A DNA stretch of 6,962 bases from Treponema sp. (GCA_031256115.1 JAIRRF010000101.1:1-6962), one strand, 5' to 3'. Counted from the stretch's first letter, positions 1 through 6,792 are shown. Notes: generated by a model from the sequence alone, not told the origin. Translations and numbers: made by a program.

Positions 1-999
1 AGGCAGCGCTTTTTGCTGATTTGCCAAGGCAAATTTAATAGCATTCCAGTTGCGCCAAAGATACAGATCGCCCTGGATTGAATAATAATAACCGGTAATC
101 AAAAGGCTCATAAGAGAAGCAAGAATTTCATCATCACGGCGTCTGGCTTCCTGCCCCCTACGTATGGTCATATAAATATCATAGTTCTTTTTTCCGAATT
201 TTCGGGAGTAAAGAAAAAGTACCCTTTCAAAGGCCGGATCCTCTGAAATATTCCAGTATTTAACACAGTAACCGAGGATTTGATCTTCAATCCGTTTATA
301 TGGAGGAATTTCAATCCTTGCCAAATCGGCAGGAGAAAAATCCACCGTTGAAAGATCAACAAGCGGCATACGTCCGCCATATTTTTTTTGATAATAATAA
401 CCTTCCAGGTCTGCTTTAACCAGACGCCTCCGGGTTTCTTCTTCAGCCCTTCGCATTGCCACAGACCGGCGCCGGCGTTCTTCTTCCACTATTGAAAGGG
501 TATCGGTTACATATGCCCGGATCAGTTCTGTTGCTCTTGCAATGGAATTTACTTTTATGCTCATGGCGTTGGCATAGCGGAGATAGCGTTCCATTCCTGC
601 CATTGCTTCATAACGTTCCGGCGAAAGGAATTTGAGGATTTCTTCTGCTGTAGTTATGGTAGAGTATACATCCCTTTCGTTGAAGGAATCGGCTTTTTCT
701 GCTATAAACAAAATAACCCGTTTTATCCGTTCCAAAGAACGCTCTCCAAGCATCCGGTAACCTTTGGCTAAAAGATTCCTGAATACCGGATCATGGCTTC
801 TGTATGAACGGAGCAGCCAGGTACGGAAGTCGCTGTCGGGATACCGGATTACAAGACGGTTCTGATAAATTCCCAAAGCTTCCCGGGAATAACCCATCGT
901 ACGAAGGTAATAATATCGTTCAATATCAGGATCGTGATCAGGCAGCAGGTTCGGGTATTCCAACCGGAGAAGCTCATCCTGAATCTCGGTTATGTCCAT
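1..999 (-). CDS. Conserved-looking hypothetical protein, helical, possibly TPR-like (3' part outside window)
   Basis: An uninterrupted frame runs on the minus strand from the ATG at 999-997 to the window edge, giving 333 codons with no stop, so the C-terminus is missing. I do not recognise the family. The visible part is soluble, with no signal peptide or membrane segment. It is almost all helical and rich in Arg, Tyr and Glu. Residues about 28-85 (RYYYLRTMGYSREALGIYQN and following) look like TPR-type helix pairs. Residues about 170-195 form a strongly charged Glu/Arg helix (EEERRRRSVAMRRAEEETRR), a likely short coiled coil. YYY triplets occur near residues 29, 201 and 304. No catalytic motif is visible. 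It is transcribed divergently from the immunophilin operon. The ATG has no Shine-Dalgarno sequence and lies a few bases downstream of a good -10 box, so a leaderless start is possible; the next Met is residue 35. The coding call is solid; the function is unknown. Confidence 0.8.
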   Translation of the reverse strand, partial: MDITEIQDELLRLEYPNLLPDHDPDIERYYYLRTMGYSREALGIYQNRLVIRYPDSDFRTWLLRSYRSHDPVFRNLLAKGYRMLGERSLERIKRVILFIAEKADSFNERDVYSTITTAEEILKFLSPERYEAMAGMERYLRYANAMSIKVNSIARATELIRAYVTDTLSIVEEERRRRSVAMRRAEEETRRRLVKADLEGYYYQKKYGGRMPLVDLSTVDFSPADLARIEIPPYKRIEDQILGYCVKYWNISEDPAFERVLFLYSRKFGKKNYDIYMTIRRGQEARRRDDEILASLMSLLITGYYYSIQGDLYLWRNWNAIKFALANQQKALP

Positions 1000-1008
1000 G
1001 GTTTTTAT

Positions 1009-1037
1009 AGTATAGATTGAATAAATATTCCTGTCTA
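1009..1037 (-). promoter_or_regulatory. Putative sigma-70-type promoter for the minus-strand hypothetical gene
   Basis: Read on the minus strand, TAGACA (1037-1032) is followed after 17 bases by TATACT (1014-1009). These match the TTGACA and TATAAT consensus at five of six positions each. Transcription would start at about 1001-1003, only a few bases before the ATG at 999. A second perfect TATAAT lies at 1050-1045 on the same strand but lacks a good -35 at the right distance. Confidence 0.5.
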
Positions 1038-1046
1038 TGGTATGAT
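1017..1046 (+). promoter_or_regulatory. Putative sigma-70-type promoter for the immunophilin operon
   Basis: TTGAAT (1017-1022) and TATGAT (1041-1046) are separated by 18 bases and match the -35 and -10 consensus closely. The predicted transcription start is about 1052-1054. This puts a TTG codon at 1017, which opens the longest reading of the downstream frame, inside the -35 box and thus outside the message. Confidence 0.5.
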
Positions 1047-1054
1047 TATACCAT
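1037..1054. promoter_or_regulatory. 18-base perfect palindrome between divergent promoters, candidate operator
   Basis: ATGGTAT (1037-1043) and ATACCAT (1048-1054) are exact reverse complements around a GATT spacer. The palindrome covers the -10 box of the plus-strand promoter and touches the -35 of the minus-strand promoter, so one bound dimer could affect both directions. Its AT-rich sequence partly follows from holding back-to-back -10 boxes, so the operator role is inferred. Confidence 0.4.
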
Positions 1055-2147
1055 GTGTATATATGCTGCCCCGAACAGAGTTATTTTTTCACCTGTCATG
1101 TTTTTCTGTAGTGTTTCTTTGGCTCTATTTCTTTCCTGTTCCGAAAAATGGCCTCCCAGGACAGGCGCAAACGAAGCAACGGCTCAAAGTTCTCCCGGTA
1201 ATGCCGCTTTGGGGGACGGTCTTTTTGCCCGAATTAAAACCAACAAGGGCGAAATCCTTGTAAAGCTGGAATTCGAAAAAACACCCCTTACGGTTTGCAG
1301 TTTCGTGGCCCTGGCAGAGGGAAAAATGAATGTATGCGGAGGTAAACCCTTCTATAACGGCATTACCTTCCACAGGGTTATTCCCGATTTTATGATTCAG
1401 GGCGGGGACCCCACGGGTACCGGTAGCGGCGGGCCCGGTTATCAATTTCCCGATGAATTTGATCCATCCTTAAGGCATAATGGACCGGGTATTCTTTCCA
1501 TGGCGAACGCCGGACCCGGTACAAACGGAAGCCAATTCTTTATTACTCACACGGAAACCCCGTGGCTGGACGATAATCATACCGTGTTTGGAAAAGTAAT
1601 TGAAGGCCAGCGGGTGGTAAATGCAATAGTACAGGGCGATAAAATCAACACAATTACCATTGTGCGGAACGGGGCGGCAGCCCAGGCATTCCAGGCGGAT
1701 CAAACTACATTTGAAAGGTTAATTCTTGCTGCAAGGGAAAAAGTAATTGCCGGACAAAAGGCCCAGCGGGAAGCCGATCTTTCCCTGATAACCGAAAAGT
1801 TTCCGGACCTGAAAACAGATCCCAATGGGATTATGTACCGGATAGAAAAACCGGGAACCGGCGCCAAACCCCAGCGTGGAAATACGGCGCAGGTAAATTA
1901 CAAGGGGATGTTTCTGTCCGGCGAGGTATTCGATGCCTCCGATGCCCATGGAAGCCCCCTGGAATTTCAGGCAGGTACTGGTGAATTAATCCCCGGCTGG
2001 GATAAAACAGTCATGGATATGAGCCTTGGAGAAAAACGGCTGGTTGTAATCCCCCCGGAACTCGCCTATGGCGAGCGGGGCGCCGGCGGCGTGATTCCTC
2101 CCAATGCCTTTTTGGTGTTTGAAATGGAACTGGTGGGAATCAAATAG
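1053..2147 (+). CDS. Dual-domain immunophilin lipoprotein: cyclophilin-FKBP fusion (CFBP-type peptidyl-prolyl isomerase)
   Basis: This peptidyl-prolyl cis-trans isomerase carries both immunophilin folds. Numbered from ATG 1053 (364 residues), residues about 1-29 form a signal peptide ending in LALFLSC, a relaxed spirochaete-like lipobox with Cys29 as the likely lipidated residue. It should therefore be membrane-anchored and face the periplasm or surface. The cyclophilin domain spans about 54-208 and keeps the CypA-type active site: FHRVIPDFMIQGGDP with Arg108, Phe113 and Gln116, then MANAGPGTNGSQFF, Trp171 and His176. A charged helical linker (about 209-260) leads to a complete FKBP domain (about 262-364) with Tyr283, Phe293-Asp294, Ile313-Pro-Gly-Trp316, Tyr339 and Phe356. 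Cyclophilin-first dual immunophilins have been described in treponemes. The start is uncertain: TTG 1017 lies in the promoter, and ATG 1098 would leave a signal peptide without positive charge. ATG 1053 keeps Arg9, but no candidate has a Shine-Dalgarno. It is the first gene of the apparent operon. Confidence 0.93.
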   Translation: MCIYAAPNRVIFSPVMFFCSVSLALFLSCSEKWPPRTGANEATAQSSPGNAALGDGLFARIKTNKGEILVKLEFEKTPLTVCSFVALAEGKMNVCGGKPFYNGITFHRVIPDFMIQGGDPTGTGSGGPGYQFPDEFDPSLRHNGPGILSMANAGPGTNGSQFFITHTETPWLDDNHTVFGKVIEGQRVVNAIVQGDKINTITIVRNGAAAQAFQADQTTFERLILAAREKVIAGQKAQREADLSLITEKFPDLKTDPNGIMYRIEKPGTGAKPQRGNTAQVNYKGMFLSGEVFDASDAHGSPLEFQAGTGELIPGWDKTVMDMSLGEKRLVVIPPELAYGERGAGGVIPPNAFLVFEMELVGIK

Positions 2148-2158
2148 CTGGAAAAGAA

Positions 2159-2578
2159 ATGACCGGGAAAACAATAAGGGCCAAAAGTCTCCGTTTAGCG
2201 CCTATTGCGGTTTTAATCTATGATTGTTCAAGATTTCTCTTTTTGCTTATGCTGTTGTCAATTTATCAAAAACCGGAATCTCCGTTTAATCTTCCATTGG
2301 TAATGTTCACGGCTCCCAATGCCCTTTTTCCATTAATGTCATTTTTTCTCCTTGTTCATTTTGAATCGTCAAAGGCATATAAGCCGCTCTACATTATGGG
2401 TAAGAGCCTGTCTTTACTTTGTATTATACTATGGCTCATTTTTACCATGCATCTAATATTAAACATACAGCGAGTTTTATGGGCTGTTTTTTTAGGTATT
2501 GCAGATTTAGGTACCATATCCGGAATTGCAGTATGGAATGAAGAAACAAACCTGGTAACAGCACAAGGAGGAGAATAA
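2159..2578 (+). CDS. Small four-helix integral membrane protein, unknown function
   Basis: The 139-residue product is not one I recognise. It has a basic N-terminus (MTGKTIRAKSLR) and four hydrophobic segments at about residues 12-36, 46-67, 76-101 and 104-126, followed by a short polar tail. No catalytic or metal-binding motif is evident. It starts 11 bases after the immunophilin stop behind a weak ribosome site (GGAAAAG), and its TAA stop overlaps the ATG of the ATPase gene (TAATG), so translation of the two is probably coupled. A link to the ATPase, for example as its membrane anchor or partner, is an inference from this arrangement. Base composition is lower in GC than both neighbours (about 32% in the row 2221-2280 by hand count), which is partly expected for a membrane protein rich in Phe, Leu and Ile. 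Confidence 0.8.
   Translation: MTGKTIRAKSLRLAPIAVLIYDCSRFLFLLMLLSIYQKPESPFNLPLVMFTAPNALFPLMSFFLLVHFESSKAYKPLYIMGKSLSLLCIILWLIFTMHLILNIQRVLWAVFLGIADLGTISGIAVWNEETNLVTAQGGE
2566..2571 (+). promoter_or_regulatory. Strong ribosome binding site of the MinD/ParA-like gene
   Basis: A perfect AGGAGG lies six bases before the ATG at 2578, inside the last codons of the membrane-protein gene. It fixes the ATPase start and suggests that this protein is made in larger amounts than its upstream neighbours, which have poor ribosome sites. Confidence 0.85.
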
Positions 2579-3723
2579 TGCGTATTATTCCCATTGCAAG
2601 CGGTAAAGGCGGAGTGGGCAAATCCCTGGTAGCGGCGAATCTGGCGGTTGCCCTGGCCCAGGCAGGACAGCGGGTAGTTCTGACCGACCTGGATTTGGGA
2701 GCTTCGAACCTCCATTTGGTACTGGGCTTTCATTCACCTGCCAAAGGGATTGGAACTTTCCTCCACAACACCAAATCGGATTTCACCCAGGTAATTTCCA
2801 ATACCAATATCCGGGGCTTGCGTTTTATTCCGGGAGATCAGGAAATGCCCGGTATGGCAAACCTAAAATCCTTTCAGCGCAATGCCCTTGTCAGGCGCTT
2901 GCTTGCTCTTGCTTCGGATACGGATATTTTAATTCTGGATCTGGGAGCAGGAACCCATCAATCTATTCTGGATTTTTTTCTGCTTTCCGGGCAGGGGATT
3001 GTAGTAAGCTCTCCTGCGGTTACAGCCACTCTTAATGCCTATGTCTTTTTAAAAAATACCGTTTTCCGGCTTATGTACACTATTTTTGCCAAAGGAACCG
3101 AAGCGTTCAATTTCCTGGAGCGGGCACGAAGGGACAGCTCGGAAAAAAGACATTTGTATATACCGCAAATGCTTAAAGAAATTGCCAATGTCGATCCTGA
3201 GTCTCACAGGAAGTTTGCCGAAGCGACAGCCCACTTTCATCCACGATTAATCATGAATATGATCGAAGACCCAAAGGATGCGGACGTTGCCATGAAAATC
3301 CGCCTCTCCTGTGAAGAATATTTGGATATTAAGGTTGAACATTTGGGTGTAATGTACCGGGATGGAATTCAGGATACTGCTCTGTCATCCCGGCTGCCGG
3401 TGGTGCTTTACAAACCCCAGTCGGTAATTGCCCAGGCGATTTACCGCATTACCGATAAAATCCTTGAATCCCCGGAAGAAGCCTTTACCCTGACCAAAGA
3501 AATGATTGACGACAGCTTTCAGGAAGCAAGCCTGGAAGCAGAGATTGATTTTGAAAACAAGATGGAATATGTGGAAGAACTTCTCCATACAGGAGCTCTT
3601 ACCCAGGGTGATCTGCTGGAGACCGTAAAATCACAACAACTGGAAATTACCAAGCTAAAAAAAGAAAACAATTTTTTAAAACATAAACTAACCCAGGCTG
3701 TATCAAAGGGATTTAAAGTTTAA
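2578..3723 (+). CDS. MinD/ParA/FlhG-like P-loop ATPase with C-terminal coiled coil
   Basis: This 381-residue protein belongs to the SIMIBI ATPases that position cell structures (septum, flagella, chromosomes or other cargo) by ATP-driven dimerisation. The deviant Walker A motif is GKGGVGKS at 9-16 with signature Lys10 and Lys15. The A' motif is TDLDLGASNLH (36-46, Asp37 and Asp39). The Walker B-like motif is ILILDLGAG (117-125), closest to the D-x-GAG form of FlhG/YlxH proteins. Compared with compact MinD, about 60 helical residues (about 160-221) are inserted before the core strand PRLIMNMIE. Residues about 300-381 add an acidic helical tail ending in a coiled coil (KSQQLEITKLKKENNFLKHK) instead of the short amphipathic helix of MinD. 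It lacks an adjacent flhF or flagellar gene in the window, so I do not assign flhG. It could equally be a ParA-type positioner for another cargo. The family is certain; the cargo is unknown. Confidence 0.92.
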   Translation: MRIIPIASGKGGVGKSLVAANLAVALAQAGQRVVLTDLDLGASNLHLVLGFHSPAKGIGTFLHNTKSDFTQVISNTNIRGLRFIPGDQEMPGMANLKSFQRNALVRRLLALASDTDILILDLGAGTHQSILDFFLLSGQGIVVSSPAVTATLNAYVFLKNTVFRLMYTIFAKGTEAFNFLERARRDSSEKRHLYIPQMLKEIANVDPESHRKFAEATAHFHPRLIMNMIEDPKDADVAMKIRLSCEEYLDIKVEHLGVMYRDGIQDTALSSRLPVVLYKPQSVIAQAIYRITDKILESPEEAFTLTKEMIDDSFQEASLEAEIDFENKMEYVEELLHTGALTQGDLLETVKSQQLEITKLKKENNFLKHKLTQAVSKGFKV

Positions 3724-3726
3724 TAA

Positions 3727-3732
3727 AGGCGG
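3727..3732 (+). promoter_or_regulatory. Ribosome binding site of the restriction-modification gene
   Basis: AGGCGG, one mismatch from AGGAGG, lies six bases before ATG 3739 in the 15-base gap after the ATPase stop. It supports this start and shows that the gene is translated independently, though probably on the same message. Confidence 0.65.
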
Positions 3733-3738
3733 GTTCCC

Positions 3739-6700
3739 ATGAATGCCCCGACTTCGGACTTTCAGTCCGCGGCAATAACCCGCTATATCGCGGAAACTGA
3801 TAAAATCTACCGTGCCGGAAATGCCACCGAACACAGTTACCGCCCTGCCTTGAAAAGCCTGCTGGAAGCCGTTACCTCAGGATTAACCATAACCAACGAG
3901 CCCCGGCACATTGCTTGTGGAGCGCCCGATTACATTATCACAAGGGACAGTATTCCTTTGGGTTACATTGAAGCAAAGGACATTTCTGTTGGACTTAATA
4001 ACAAGGCAAATAAAACGCAATTTGAGCGCTATAAGCAATCCCTCGGCAATCTTATCATCACCGACTACCTTACCTTTCAGCTTTTTGTTGAAGGAAATCA
4101 GGTTATTTCAACTGCCATAGCTAATGAATCCGGCGATGGTATTGTCCATGATAAAAAGCAGTATGGTACTTTTGTTGAGTTGATTAACAAATTCACCGGC
4201 TATTCGGGAAAAACCATTTACCAGTCATCAGATCTTGCCCGCATGATGGCGGCTAAAACGAAACTGCTTGCGGAAATAATCAAAACCGCCCTGTCAGAAA
4301 AGAACATCGAAGGCGATACACTTTCCGGTCAGTTGGAAGGGTTCCGCAAAATTCTTGTTCACGATCTGAGTGAAACATCTTTTGCAGATATGTACGCACA
4401 AACTTTGGCTTACGGCCTTTTTGCCGCCCGGCTCAATCAGCGAAACTCCCAGACTTTTAACCGGGAAATAGCGGCTCATCTTGTACCGAAGACCAATCCG
4501 TTCTTACGCAAGTTTTTTCAGTATATAGCCGGATTTGATCTTGACAGCCGTATCCGCTGGATTGTTGACGCACTTGCCGACCTTTTTAACTGCGTAGCCG
4601 TTGAAGAAATCCTCAAAGAATTCAGCAAGGCCAATCAAGATCCCTACATTCATTTTTATGAAACATTCATTGCCGAGTATGATCCTGCCCTGCGGGAGAG
4701 TAGAGGCGTGTATTATACTCCACTTCCAGCAGTACAGTTTATTGTGAAAGCAGTTGACGATATATTGCAAAAAGAGTTTTATCTTGCACAGGGGCTTGCA
4801 GATAATTCAAAAATTAAGCTGCCGGGAAAAAGTACAAAGAAACAAAGTAATCAAGAAACCGGATGTCATGAGTTCCACAAAGTACAGATTCTTGACCCCG
4901 CTGCCGGAACCGGCACATTTCTTTCGGAAGTCGTAAATCTCATTCATTCACGTTTTACCGGACAGAAAGGAATGTGGGCTGGCTATTGCAGCGAGCATTT
5001 AAGTCCCCGGCTCAACGGCTTTGAAATACTCATGGCAAGTTACGCGATGGCGCATTTCAAGCTGGACATGACGCTCAGAGAGACGGGTGTTATTTTGAAT
5101 AATAAACAGAATGGGAAAGACAAACGCCTGCACATCTATCTTACTAACACACTGGAAGAAGCGCCAGAGCGCGTGCCAGAACTTTTCATGGCCCAATGGC
5201 TGGCAAGGGAAGCGGAAGAAGCGCGCGAGGTAAAGCAGGATATTCCAGTAATGGTGGTAATGGGAAACCCACCATACAACGTAAGCACCCAAAATAAAAA
5301 TGATTGGATAGATGGACTGATAGCAGAGTATAAAAAAGACTTGAACGAAAAAAACATCCAGCCGCTTTCTGATGATTATATAAAGTTTATTCGATATGGT
5401 CAGTATCTGATAGACAAAAATACAAATGGTATTTTGGCTTATATATCAAATAACAGTTTTATTGACGGCATTATTCATCGTAAAATGCGGAAAACATTAC
5501 TGGAAAGTTTTGACAAAATATATATATTTGATTTGCATGGAAGTTCAAAAAAACGAGAAACAACGCTTGACGGAAAGAATGACGGCAATGTATTCGACAT
5601 ACAGCAAGGAGTAAGTATTAATATTTTTATAAAAAAAACGGTAAAATCAGATACTGCAAAAGTATATCATTGCGATCTTTTCGGTAAGAGGGAGACCAAA
5701 TATAGTTTCCTTATGGAGCGTAATTTATCAACGATAAAATGGAAAGAACTGAAGCCTCAAAGTCCACATTATTATTTTGTTCCAAAAGACTTTTCACTTG
5801 AGACTGAATATGAAAGCGGCTTTGGTATTAATATCTTGTTTCCTATTTATTCAAGTGGCATAAAAACGCATGATGATAATCATCTTGTAAGTGTTAAGCC
5901 TTTTTCCAGCAAAAACAATCAGGTATATAACTATAGACCTTTTGACATTAGATATATAGATTACGACCTAAAAAAAGTAAAAAGGCATAGATATAATATT
6001 ATGCAGCATTTTCTAGAACAAGAAAATGTTGCAATAATTGCTCCAAGACAAGCTATTACCGGGCTATATGGAATATTTATTTCAAAAATTATAAACGATA
6101 TTAACTTTACTGGAACTGCAGGGCAATATGGAGCAGGCTTAACATTTCCTTTATATATTTACCCCTATAGAGACACTTTAGGCAAATCTGAAAAACGCCA
6201 TCCCAACCTGAATTTAGATATAGTAAAAACAATAGCGGAAAAAATAAATCTGCATTTCAATGAAGAAAAGGAAGACAAGAGGGGAACTTTTACTCCCATA
6301 GACATACTTGATTATATTTATGCCGTTCTCCACAGCCCCGCCTATCGGATAAAATACAAAGAATTCCTCAAAATTGATTTTCCCCGGGTTCCTTATCCAG
6401 CCGATACCAAACAGTTTAAGACTATGGCCGAATTCGGTGCAAAATTGCGGACAATTCATTTATTGGAAGATGTTGTTCCATCAGAAAAATTAGCCCGTTA
6501 TCCGATTGAAGGAAGCAATACCATAGACACCATTACCTACAAAGAAAAAAAAGTATGGATAAACAAACAACAGTATTTTGAATCAGTCCCGTCGGAAGTA
6601 TGGAGTTTTTACATTGGCGGCTATCAGCCCGCGCAGAAATGGCTCAAAGACCGTAAGGGGCGGACGCTTAATTTTGATGAGATTCAACATTACCAGAAGA

Positions 6701-6792
6701 TTATCCATGCGCTACACCTAACAATGGATATACAAGGAAGGATTGAAGGTGTAATATCTATGAATGATATGAGGGATGGTGGTAATGAATAA
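3739..6792 (+). CDS. Helicase-less Type ISP-like restriction-modification enzyme (nuclease + N6-adenine methyltransferase fusion)
   Basis: The single chain of 1017 residues should both methylate adenine in, and cut near, a specific DNA site. Domains in order: a PD-(D/E)xK nuclease (about 1-130) with Glu31, Pro63-Asp64, Glu78-Ala-Lys80 and QFERY (94-98), as in Type I/ISP RecB-like nucleases; a helical coupler (about 160-310) with FADMYAQTLAYGLFAARLN; and a gamma-class N6-adenine methyltransferase with motif X GVYYTP (323-328), S-adenosylmethionine motif I DPAAGTGTF (386-394) and catalytic motif IV NPPY (510-513). Conserved NGILAYISNNSF (563-574) and DGNVFDIQQGV (615-625) follow. The C-terminal target-recognition part resembles the Type ISP C-terminal domain (NYRPFDIRYIDYD 731-743, FPLYIYP 803-809). 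True Type ISP enzymes such as LlaGI and LlaBIII carry an SF2 helicase between nuclease and coupler and exceed 1500 residues. Here only about 190 residues separate nuclease from methyltransferase, and no DExx box is present. The frame is intact. Bases about 5280-6290 are much more AT-rich than the flanks. The enzyme could also be filed as Type IIG/IIL-like; its target is unknown. Confidence 0.9.
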   Translation: MNAPTSDFQSAAITRYIAETDKIYRAGNATEHSYRPALKSLLEAVTSGLTITNEPRHIACGAPDYIITRDSIPLGYIEAKDISVGLNNKANKTQFERYKQSLGNLIITDYLTFQLFVEGNQVISTAIANESGDGIVHDKKQYGTFVELINKFTGYSGKTIYQSSDLARMMAAKTKLLAEIIKTALSEKNIEGDTLSGQLEGFRKILVHDLSETSFADMYAQTLAYGLFAARLNQRNSQTFNREIAAHLVPKTNPFLRKFFQYIAGFDLDSRIRWIVDALADLFNCVAVEEILKEFSKANQDPYIHFYETFIAEYDPALRESRGVYYTPLPAVQFIVKAVDDILQKEFYLAQGLADNSKIKLPGKSTKKQSNQETGCHEFHKVQILDPAAGTGTFLSEVVNLIHSRFTGQKGMWAGYCSEHLSPRLNGFEILMASYAMAHFKLDMTLRETGVILNNKQNGKDKRLHIYLTNTLEEAPERVPELFMAQWLAREAEEAREVKQDIPVMVVMGNPPYNVSTQNKNDWIDGLIAEYKKDLNEKNIQPLSDDYIKFIRYGQYLIDKNTNGILAYISNNSFIDGIIHRKMRKTLLESFDKIYIFDLHGSSKKRETTLDGKNDGNVFDIQQGVSINIFIKKTVKSDTAKVYHCDLFGKRETKYSFLMERNLSTIKWKELKPQSPHYYFVPKDFSLETEYESGFGINILFPIYSSGIKTHDDNHLVSVKPFSSKNNQVYNYRPFDIRYIDYDLKKVKRHRYNIMQHFLEQENVAIIAPRQAITGLYGIFISKIINDINFTGTAGQYGAGLTFPLYIYPYRDTLGKSEKRHPNLNLDIVKTIAEKINLHFNEEKEDKRGTFTPIDILDYIYAVLHSPAYRIKYKEFLKIDFPRVPYPADTKQFKTMAEFGAKLRTIHLLEDVVPSEKLARYPIEGSNTIDTITYKEKKVWINKQQYFESVPSEVWSFYIGGYQPAQKWLKDRKGRTLNFDEIQHYQKIIHALHLTMDIQGRIEGVISMNDMRDGGNE
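3755..3769 (+). other. Inverted repeat (possible mRNA hairpin) just inside the restriction-modification gene
   Basis: CGGACT (3755-3760) and AGTCCG (3764-3769) are exact reverse complements around a TTC loop, starting 16 bases after the A of the ATG. Such a GC-rich stem at the beginning of a message can slow ribosome loading and so limit a potentially toxic nuclease. The effect is inferred; the repeat itself is directly visible. Confidence 0.4.
6771..6775 (+). promoter_or_regulatory. Ribosome binding site of the downstream overlapping gene
   Basis: GAGGG lies nine bases before ATG 6785, inside the last codons of the restriction-modification gene. It supports true initiation at this overlapping start. 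Confidence 0.55.

Noticed and set aside
168..380. Short minus-strand reading frame of 70 codons
   Set aside because: It lies in another frame of the much longer minus-strand gene covering 1-999, which has consistent coding character; no ribosome site or domain.
804..1010. Plus-strand reading frame of 68 codons antisense to the hypothetical gene
   Set aside because: It is antisense to the start of the 1-999 gene, has low-complexity unprotein-like composition and no supporting signal.
1125..1445. Minus-strand frame of 106 codons opposite the immunophilin
   Set aside because: It is fully antisense to the signal/cyclophilin coding region, whose motifs are unmistakable; no motif or ribosome site of its own.
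2060..2110. GC-rich stretch near the end of the immunophilin as a terminator
   Set aside because: It encodes the conserved FKBP loop (LAYGERGAGG), forms no clear stem followed by a T run, and the next gene starts 11 bases after the stop.
2389..2733. Minus-strand frame spanning the membrane-protein/ATPase junction
   Set aside because: It crosses two well-supported plus-strand genes and their ribosome site; treated as chance.
3640..3738. Possible separate promoter for the restriction-modification gene (TTTAAT-like -10 near 3717)
   Set aside because: No acceptable -35 box at the right distance and the stretch is simply A/T-rich coding sequence.
3748..3757. Alternative small hairpin CCG-ACTT-CGG at the restriction-modification start
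   Set aside because: Only three base pairs, and it competes with the stronger six-pair stem at 3755-3769.
4999..5357. Overlapping minus-strand frames opposite the methyltransferase core
   Set aside because: They are antisense to the motif IV region of the methyltransferase; no independent evidence.
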